Shown: in pieces, positions 5,111-9,831 of the stretch | Layout: each line of letters begins with the position of its first letter | Position numbering within the stretch: position 1 is the first letter of the stretch | Assembly: GCF_905371695.1 (NCBI RefSeq) | Contig: NZ_CAJPMA010000063.1 | Coordinates: forward strand, 1-9,831 | DNA from: an uncultured Campylobacter sp. | GTDB taxonomy: Bacteria > Campylobacterota > Campylobacteria > Campylobacterales > Campylobacteraceae | Length of the DNA stretch: 9,831 bases | Direction of reading: 5' to 3' | Notes under the pieces: generated by a model | The model's input: the letters and a program-made list of their open reading frames with translations, nothing else | What the model was told of the DNA's origin: nothing | Database searches by the model: none | Made by a program: the position numbers and the translations under genes

Positions 5111-5763
5111 CTTATTTTACGTCGGATTTACATTTCGGACACGCAAATATCATGAAATTTCATCCAAATTTTAGGAAATTTCAAAACATAAACGATATGG
5201 ATAATACGCTAATCCGCCTTTGGAATTCGCGCGTAAATCCCTGCGACGAGGTTTATAATCTAGGCGACGTCAGCTTTCACAAGGACTTTGAGCAGACGCT
5301 TAAAATTTTAAAACGCCTAAACGGCAAGCACGTATTGATTTTAGGTAATCACGACCAAGAAATCCGCAAGCGCGCGGACGAGCTTTTAGAGATACGCAAA
5401 AACGATAACAACGCGCTGTTTGAAGAGATTTGCGACTACAAGGAGCTGGCGCTAAAACACGGCGGTGAGAGTTTTAGGCTCGCGCTTTTTCACTATCCCG
5501 TCTGCGAGTGGAACGGCGGCCATCACGGCGCTATCCATCTCTACGGACATATCCACGCAAACGTAGCGAAGATAAAGGGCAAGGCGCTAAACGTCGGCTA
5601 CGACCTGCACGGCAAAATTTTAGAATTCGGCGAAATTTTGGACTTCGTAAAGGATTTGCCGCCCTACTCGCACGGAGGCAATCAATTCGGCGAAAACGAG
5701 GACGAGCAGACCAGAGCGAATAAGATTAGGGGAATTTTGGCGCTAATTAATAAAACGCTCTAA
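5107..5763 (+). CDS. Calcineurin-like metallophosphoesterase
   Basis: A 218-residue metallophosphoesterase of a different subfamily from its upstream neighbour. Motifs are SDLHFGH at 6-12 (D7, H9), NLGDVSF around D54, GNHD at 80-83 (N81, H82), FHYP with H129, and GHIH at 147-150. Similar short, cytoplasmic enzymes occur in bacteria and phages; the substrate is unknown and may be a phosphodiester or phosphomonoester. AAGGAGG lies five bases before the ATG, and the start overlaps the previous stop by four bases, so this is the second gene of a two-gene operon. A strong terminator follows 20 bp after the stop. The C-terminal 35 residues (GGNQFGENEDEQTRANKI onward) extend beyond the catalytic fold. 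All metal ligands are present. Confidence 0.88.
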   Translation: MTYFTSDLHFGHANIMKFHPNFRKFQNINDMDNTLIRLWNSRVNPCDEVYNLGDVSFHKDFEQTLKILKRLNGKHVLILGNHDQEIRKRADELLEIRKNDNNALFEEICDYKELALKHGGESFRLALFHYPVCEWNGGHHGAIHLYGHIHANVAKIKGKALNVGYDLHGKILEFGEILDFVKDLPPYSHGGNQFGENEDEQTRANKIRGILALINKTL

Positions 5764-5780
5764 ATTTTAAAAATTCGCCC

Positions 5781-5813
5781 TAAATTTTAGCTTGTAAGCT
5801 AAAATTTATTTTT
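5781..5813 (+). terminator. Rho-independent terminator of the phosphoesterase operon
   Basis: TAAATTTTAGCTT (5781-5793) and AAGCTAAAATTTA (5796-5808) form a perfect 13-bp stem, although a realistic loop opens the innermost pairs, and TTTTT follows directly at 5809-5813. It lies between the phosphoesterase stop and the dsbL promoter, which separates the two units. Confidence 0.85.
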
Positions 5814-5841
5814 GCGAGATTTTTGCGGCGGAGCGGGAGCG

Positions 5842-5847
5842 TATAAT
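5842..5847 (+). promoter_or_regulatory. -10 box and strong RBS of the dsbL-dsbI operon
   Basis: GTATAATTT gives a perfect TATAAT at 5842-5847, with a predicted start near 5854. AAGGAG at 5863-5868 lies five bases before the dsbL ATG. No clear -35 is seen. Confidence 0.65.
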
Positions 5848-5873
5848 TTCGTCAAATTTTAAAAGGAGACGAC

Positions 5874-6533
5874 ATGAAAACACTACTGTCCAAAACCGCC
5901 AAAATCTTATCCGCCGCCGCGCTGCTAGGCGCATTGAGCGCAAACGCGTTTACCGAGGGCGAGGACTACGTAAAACTAGAAAAACCCCTTCCCGTAGAAA
6001 CGGGCACTCTCGTAAAGATATTTAGCTACGCATGCCCGTTTTGCTACAAATACGACAAAAGCGTAACTCCCGCGGTCGTTAAAAAGGTCGCCGGACTAAA
6101 ATACGAGCCGTTCCACCTAAAAACGAAAGGCGACTACGGCGAGCAAGCAAGCAAACTTTTCGCCGTGCTGATAGTAAAAGACCGCGCGGCAGGCACGGAT
6201 TTGTTTAGCGAAAATTCGCTCTTTAAAAAAGCGAAATTCGCCTATTATAAAGCCTATCACGATAAAAAAGAACGCTGGGGCGACGGTAAAGATCCCGAAG
6301 CGTTTTTAAAAACCGGGCTTGACGCGGCGGGTATTAGCAAGGCCGACTTTGAAGCCGCCTTAAACGATCCTCAGGTAGCGCGGCTGCTTGCAAACTGGGA
6401 CGCTAGCTACGACGTGGCTAAAATTCAAGGCGTACCCGCGTTCGTCGTAAACGGCAAATACCTAATCTATACCGCCAAAATCACCTCCATCGACGCCATG
6501 GCGCAACTCATCGAAGAGCTACTTAAAAAATAA
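5874..6533 (+). CDS. dsbL: Periplasmic thiol:disulfide oxidase, DsbL-like (DsbA family)
   Basis: A 219-residue DsbA-family thioredoxin-fold protein. A signal peptide covers about residues 1-25 (basic start, hydrophobic LSAAALLGALSANA core, likely cleavage after A25). The catalytic motif is C54-P-F-C57, and the cis-proline is P188 in QGVPAF. The active site is CPFC rather than the CPHC of E. coli DsbA. As I recall it, CPFC is the site of DsbL, the very oxidising oxidase dedicated to periplasmic arylsulfate sulfotransferase in uropathogenic E. coli. The next gene encodes a DsbI-like partner, which supports DsbL over general DsbA. It introduces disulfides into exported proteins and is re-oxidised by DsbI. 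It has its own promoter and starts a two-gene operon. The substrate gene is not in this window. Confidence 0.9.
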   Translation: MKTLLSKTAKILSAAALLGALSANAFTEGEDYVKLEKPLPVETGTLVKIFSYACPFCYKYDKSVTPAVVKKVAGLKYEPFHLKTKGDYGEQASKLFAVLIVKDRAAGTDLFSENSLFKKAKFAYYKAYHDKKERWGDGKDPEAFLKTGLDAAGISKADFEAALNDPQVARLLANWDASYDVAKIQGVPAFVVNGKYLIYTAKITSIDAMAQLIEELLKK

Positions 6534-6542
6534 GGCCGCGCC

Positions 6543-7163
6543 GTGAAATGGATAGAAAAAATAGCTAAGTGGCAAGACGGGCGCTGCCCGTGGCTGCTTA
6601 TGGCGTTTATTAGCGCGGGACTCGTAGTCTTGGCGCACTCGCTATTTCAAAAATACGTCTATATGCCTCCGTGCGAGCAGTGCGTCTATATACGCTTCGC
6701 GTTTTTGTGTATGACCGCCGGCGGGCTAGTCGCTGCGATCGCGCCTAAAAACGCGGTTTTAAAGCTTGCGGGATACGCGCTGGCCTTTTGGGGCGCCGCG
6801 CAGGGCATAACATATAGCGTAAAGCTGGCTAAAATCCATGCCGCCGTGCACGGAGACGATCCTTTCGGCGTGCAGGGCTGCTCGACGGAGCCGCACTATC
6901 CGTTCGGCCTGCCGCTTGAAAAATGGGCACCCGATTGGTTCATGCCTTTGGGAGACTGCGGTTACGATAATCCCATGGTGCCGGACGGCGCCGTTTTAAG
7001 CTCTTTACAACAGTATCTCGTAGATCTTTACGCGGACGGGTGGTTTTTGATCCCTTCAAGCAAGTTTATGTCGATGGCCGATTGCACGCTGCTGGGATTT
7101 GGGGTGTGCGCTGTGGTGTTGTTAGCGATGGCAGCCAGCTGGCTAGTCGCAAAATTTAAATAG
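6543..7163 (+). CDS. dsbI: Inner-membrane disulfide oxidoreductase DsbI (DsbB family)
   Basis: A 206-residue DsbB-family membrane protein with hydrophobic segments at about 19-34, 48-66, 72-91 and 181-203. The quinone-side cysteine pair is C44-E-Q-C47 just after the first helix, in MPPCEQCVYIRF. The second pair, C113 and C139, lies in a long periplasmic loop with GCSTEPHYPFGLPLEKWAP and PLGDCGYDNP, features I associate with DsbI rather than DsbB. It re-oxidises DsbL and passes the electrons to quinone. The start is GTG at 6543, seven bases after a TAAGG that overlaps the dsbL stop; the gap between the genes is nine bases. Both cysteine pairs and the topology are intact. The C-terminal loop GWFLIPSSKFMSMADC is also typical of this group. 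Confidence 0.92.
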   Translation: MKWIEKIAKWQDGRCPWLLMAFISAGLVVLAHSLFQKYVYMPPCEQCVYIRFAFLCMTAGGLVAAIAPKNAVLKLAGYALAFWGAAQGITYSVKLAKIHAAVHGDDPFGVQGCSTEPHYPFGLPLEKWAPDWFMPLGDCGYDNPMVPDGAVLSSLQQYLVDLYADGWFLIPSSKFMSMADCTLLGFGVCAVVLLAMAASWLVAKFK

Positions 7164-7192
7164 CGCATTGCAGGGCTTCGCTATGCTTTGTT

Positions 7193-7253
7193 GGATTTTT
7201 CTTCGCTTCACTGCGGCGGGCGCTCGGCCCGCCTCATTCGCAAAGTAAAATCC
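7193..7253. repeat. Large imperfect inverted repeat downstream of dsbI
   Basis: A GC-rich core hairpin, GGCGGGC (7215-7221) and GCCCGCC (7227-7233), has a five-base loop. Outer arms GGATTTT (7193-7199) and AAAATCC (7247-7253) also pair, with a partly matched stretch between. It could end dsb transcription, because the right arm ends in A and the left in T depending on strand, or be a REP-like element. It lies about 30 bp after the dsbI stop. Confidence 0.55.
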
Positions 7254-7288
7254 GCCGCGCCTAGCTGTGCCCGTAATTCCGCTCGTCG

Positions 7289-7333
7289 TTTTACGTTTAA
7301 ATTTTGCGAATTCGGCGAATTTTGAACGTAAAA
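7289..7333. repeat. 9-bp inverted repeat upstream of the histidine kinase gene
   Basis: TTTTACGTT (7289-7297) and AACGTAAAA (7325-7333) are perfect arms around a 27-bp loop that holds a GCGAATT direct repeat. It lies about 50 bp before the kinase promoter candidate, so a regulator binding site is possible. Confidence 0.4.
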
Positions 7334-7378
7334 TTTAAGCGGCAAAGGCGAGCTAAAATCCGAAATTTTAAAATTCTA

Positions 7379-7387
7379 TGCGATAAT
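7379..7387 (+). promoter_or_regulatory. Candidate promoter of the two-component operon
   Basis: TGCGATAAT at 7379-7387 has the extended -10 form TGn-GATAAT, and transcription would start near 7394. AAAGG at 7401-7405 lies six bases before the GTG start of the kinase gene. Confidence 0.45.
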
Positions 7388-7411
7388 TCCCCTAAATTTT
7401 AAAGGCAAAGC

Positions 7412-9055
7412 GTGTCGAAATTAATAGATTTTAGCAAAAGCGTAACGTTTAAATTTTACCTCGTCATCATCGCCGCAAGCCTCATGGTGACGCTGCTGGG
7501 AGTTAATATTTTCACCGACGCCAAAGCTCAAATAACGCGGCTTTCAAACGCCGGTAAAATCGCCGCGACGCAAAATATTTTAAAAATTTTCAGCTCCTGG
7601 TTAGACGAGCGGACGCGCTCGCTGCAAAATCTCTCCGATATTTTACAAATCGCGGACGCGACGGACGACGAAGTTAAGCTCGGGCAAATTTTGACGGAAT
7701 TTCGTAGAAATTCCGACGCCTACGACGCGGTGCAATTTTTAAAAGAAAACGGCGAAATTTTCGTAAACGGTAAGAAAATCGCGCGCAGCAACGCGGAAAA
7801 TTTCGACCGCAAAGAACTCATCTGGTACGTCGAAACCAAAAACGAGCTAAAACCGACCATAAACTACATGCCTCGCCACGTGATTTTAGGCGAACCCACG
7901 ATAAACGTCTGCGTACCTAGCTTTACCGCGCAAAAGTTTGCGGGAGCGCTTTGCGGCGTGGTTAGGCTCTCTAAAATTTTTCAAAACATCAGAAATTTCG
8001 ACCTTCCCGAGGGCGGATACGCGTTTATAGTCACGCACGGCGGCGAGATTTTAACGCCGCTTAGCGAGCCGCTAAAAATGAAAATTCAAAGCAAATTCCA
8101 AGAGCTGCTTTTGCAAGCCGACGATATTAAGGGGTTTAAAATCGGCGGGGATTTCGTATCTATCGCGCAGATACCGACGCTAAATTGGTTCGTGGGCGCG
8201 GGCGCGGACGACAGCAACGAGCAAGAGGGGCTTTTGCGGATATTTCGGTTTAACGGCGCGCTGCTGTTGTTTTCATTCGCCGCTCTCGTAATAATCGCGA
8301 ATTTCTTGCATAATTTAATGTACCGTCGCGCGAAGGCCAAAAGCGACGAATACGAAATTTTGCTCGCTCACCGCGCAAAAATGAGCGAAGCCGGCGAGCT
8401 AATCGGTGGCATATCTCATCAGTTTATCCAGCCCGTAAATTCGCTAAATTTGATGATCTCTACGCTAAGAGCGCTACAAGAAGAGGGAAATTTGAGCAAG
8501 GAAGACTTGCGCGAAATTTTAAAAAGCGGAGAAAATTCGGTCAAGCTTTTAAGCGATACGATCGAAATTTTTAGAAATTTTTATAAAGCCGGCGAAGACG
8601 CGCGGGAATTTAGCGTAAAGCAAAGCCTACACAACCTGCTAACGCTCATGCACACCGAGCTCGCGCGCGCGAACGTAAGCGTGATAGTCGGCGATTTCAC
8701 CGACGGGCTCGCGCGTCAAAAGGAAAATATCGTGCAGCAAATTTTGCTAATTTTGCTGCATAACGCAAAAGACGCGCTGATAGAAAAATTTAGCGACGCG
8801 AAAGAGCGCAAAATTTACGTTAACGTGAAATTCGAGGGCAAATTTTGCTTTATTAGCGTGCAAGATAACGGCGGCGGCGTAGATAAAGCGACGCAGAAGA
8901 AAATTTTCGCGCAGCCTAAGACTACGAAAAAAAGCGGCAACGGCATCGGGCTATATTTCGGCAAGAAACTAGCCAAAGAGAAGCTAGGAGGGGATTTAAG
9001 GCTGGTAAAAGCGAGCGGACCGACGACGTTTGAACTAAGCTTTACTTACGAGTAA
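7412..9055 (+). CDS. Membrane sensor histidine kinase with Cache-like periplasmic domain
   Basis: A 547-residue kinase. Transmembrane helices lie at about 13-32 and 282-302 and enclose a roughly 250-residue periplasmic region with Cache/PDC-type features, notably YMPRHVILGEPTINVCVPSF and GALCGVVRLSKIF (about 152-190). The H-box is GELIGGISHQFIQPVNSL, with phospho-accepting H336. The ATPase domain has the N-box LLHNAKDALIE (N451), the G1 box DNGGGV (485-490) and the G2 region SGNGIGLYFGKKL. The start is GTG 7412, with AAAGG upstream. Cache sensors usually bind small molecules such as amino acids or organic acids; the ligand here cannot be told. The H-box differs from the common epsilonproteobacterial HQWRQPLN form (F and I replace W and R). 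The response regulator follows 45 bp downstream and is the expected partner. Confidence 0.92.
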   Translation: MSKLIDFSKSVTFKFYLVIIAASLMVTLLGVNIFTDAKAQITRLSNAGKIAATQNILKIFSSWLDERTRSLQNLSDILQIADATDDEVKLGQILTEFRRNSDAYDAVQFLKENGEIFVNGKKIARSNAENFDRKELIWYVETKNELKPTINYMPRHVILGEPTINVCVPSFTAQKFAGALCGVVRLSKIFQNIRNFDLPEGGYAFIVTHGGEILTPLSEPLKMKIQSKFQELLLQADDIKGFKIGGDFVSIAQIPTLNWFVGAGADDSNEQEGLLRIFRFNGALLLFSFAALVIIANFLHNLMYRRAKAKSDEYEILLAHRAKMSEAGELIGGISHQFIQPVNSLNLMISTLRALQEEGNLSKEDLREILKSGENSVKLLSDTIEIFRNFYKAGEDAREFSVKQSLHNLLTLMHTELARANVSVIVGDFTDGLARQKENIVQQILLILLHNAKDALIEKFSDAKERKIYVNVKFEGKFCFISVQDNGGGVDKATQKKIFAQPKTTKKSGNGIGLYFGKKLAKEKLGGDLRLVKASGPTTFELSFTYE

Positions 9056-9100
9056 AAGCGCGGCGCCGGACGGCGATAAACTTAATCTAAAAGGACGAAA

Positions 9101-9778
9101 ATGATAAACGAAACGCTAAAATTTTTAAAAAATATCTCGGTGCTAATCGTAGAAGACGACGAGGCGGCTAGGACGCTTATTAAAAGCGGGCTAAAACCTT
9201 ACTGCAAAGGCGTGCAGACCGCGAGCGACGGCTACGAAGGGGTGGAGAAATTTAGCAAATTCGGCGCGGACGTGATACTTACCGACATTCATATGCCCGC
9301 GATGAACGGTTTTTCTATGATGCAAGAGATCGCGCGACTAAAACCTCATCAAAAATTCATCGTTTTTACCTCCTACGACACCGATACGAACCTACTAAAA
9401 AGCGTCGAGGCGGGCGCGGCGCTATTTTTAAAAAAGCCTATCGACATAGAAAATCTTCGAACCGCCATCATCACTATCGCCGCGAAAACGGATGAAAAAC
9501 TCGTCAAAATCACGGATGAAATCAACATAAATCTACAAAAAGAAAAAATTTACAAAAACGGCGAAGAAATCTACCTCACGTTCCTGCAAAACAAGCTATT
9601 TTGGCTCTTTGCCTACAACCTAAATAGACTCGTAACCTACGGACAAATCCAAGGATTCGTCTACGACAACGAGCCTATCAGCCAAGGCGCGATACAAAAC
9701 GTCGTACTGCGCGTAAAAAAGGAGCTCGGGGTAAAGATAAAAAACGTCTCCGAGACGGGATATATGCTTTGTAATTAG
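9101..9778 (+). CDS. Response regulator, receiver plus winged-helix output
   Basis: A 225-residue response regulator. The receiver domain (about 11-125) has the acidic cluster E18-D19-D20, phospho-acceptor D62 in LTDIHMP, T90 in VFTSYD and K112 in FLKKPI. After a linker comes an output region (about 145-225). Its FLQNKLFWLFAYNLNRLVTY and QNVVLRVKKELGVKIKNVSE segments and the closing GYMLCN look like an OmpR-type winged helix, with recognition helix AIQNVVLRVKKEL. It should bind DNA and be phosphorylated by the kinase encoded 45 bp upstream. AAGGA lies five bases before the ATG. Residues are intact. The output is somewhat divergent, so the family call is less sure than that of the receiver. 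Its targets are unknown. Confidence 0.9.
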   Translation: MINETLKFLKNISVLIVEDDEAARTLIKSGLKPYCKGVQTASDGYEGVEKFSKFGADVILTDIHMPAMNGFSMMQEIARLKPHQKFIVFTSYDTDTNLLKSVEAGAALFLKKPIDIENLRTAIITIAAKTDEKLVKITDEININLQKEKIYKNGEEIYLTFLQNKLFWLFAYNLNRLVTYGQIQGFVYDNEPISQGAIQNVVLRVKKELGVKIKNVSETGYMLCN

Positions 9779-9831
9779 CTCCTTTACCTTTTTATCGCGT
9801 AACGTCTAGCACTCGCTTTTAAAAGATCTTA
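9779..9831. other. Short tail after the response regulator
   Basis: The last 53 bases hold no start codon with a ribosome binding site and no clear hairpin terminator. A CCTTTTTATC run lies at about 9787-9796. Confidence 0.3.

Noticed and set aside
1..9831. CRISPR array, tRNA or rRNA genes
   Set aside because: No regular direct repeats with spacers and no tRNA or rRNA sequence were recognised on either strand by reading.

Overview
The window looks like a chromosomal segment of a Campylobacter-type epsilonproteobacterium (Campylobacterota). This rests on the very frequent AAATTTTA/TAAAATTT words in the right two thirds, the style of the histidine kinase, and the DsbL/DsbI-like pair. The moderately GC-rich coding sequence would fit the oral or gut species group around C. 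showae, C. rectus and C. curvus. That placement is inference, since no rRNA or other marker gene is present.

Left third (about 1-3330), accessory and AT-rich. On the minus strand, three small overlapping genes of unknown function run off the left edge. The first is a single-pass membrane protein and the second a soluble, probably helical protein. They share a 20-residue Asn-rich motif, at the C-terminus of one and the N-terminus of the other. At DNA level the motif lies in a tandem repeat with a 73-bp offset. Next come two broken phage genes lying head to head: a frameshifted HK97-gp10-like head-tail gene (minus) and a frameshifted S24/LexA-like phage repressor (plus). Both lack their 5' ends, and they meet near 1300. 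A vapBC toxin-antitoxin module follows (2075-2733) with a palindromic operator candidate. Then there is a 53-codon XRE-like antitoxin remnant without a toxin, a weak 60-codon ORF and several inverted repeats. This is a decayed prophage or integrative element carrying addiction genes.

Right two thirds (about 3330-9831), ordinary chromosomal genes with intact motifs. A Dyp-type peroxidase (minus) has its own promoter and diverges from a translationally coupled pair of metallophosphoesterases: a PPP-type protein phosphatase and a calcineurin-like enzyme. That pair ends at a clear intrinsic terminator. A dsbL-dsbI operon follows, encoding a periplasmic dithiol oxidase with a CPFC site and its inner-membrane quinone-linked partner, from a well-formed promoter. 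A 248-bp spacer with strong hairpins separates it from a two-component system. That system is a membrane-bound kinase with a Cache-like periplasmic sensor, followed by a response regulator with an OmpR-type winged-helix output region.

The most interesting places are the shared-motif gene pair at the left edge, which is either a membrane effector/sensor pair with a homotypic assembly motif or one gene split by tandem duplication; the recombination junction near 1300; and the orphan antitoxin fragment behind vapC.
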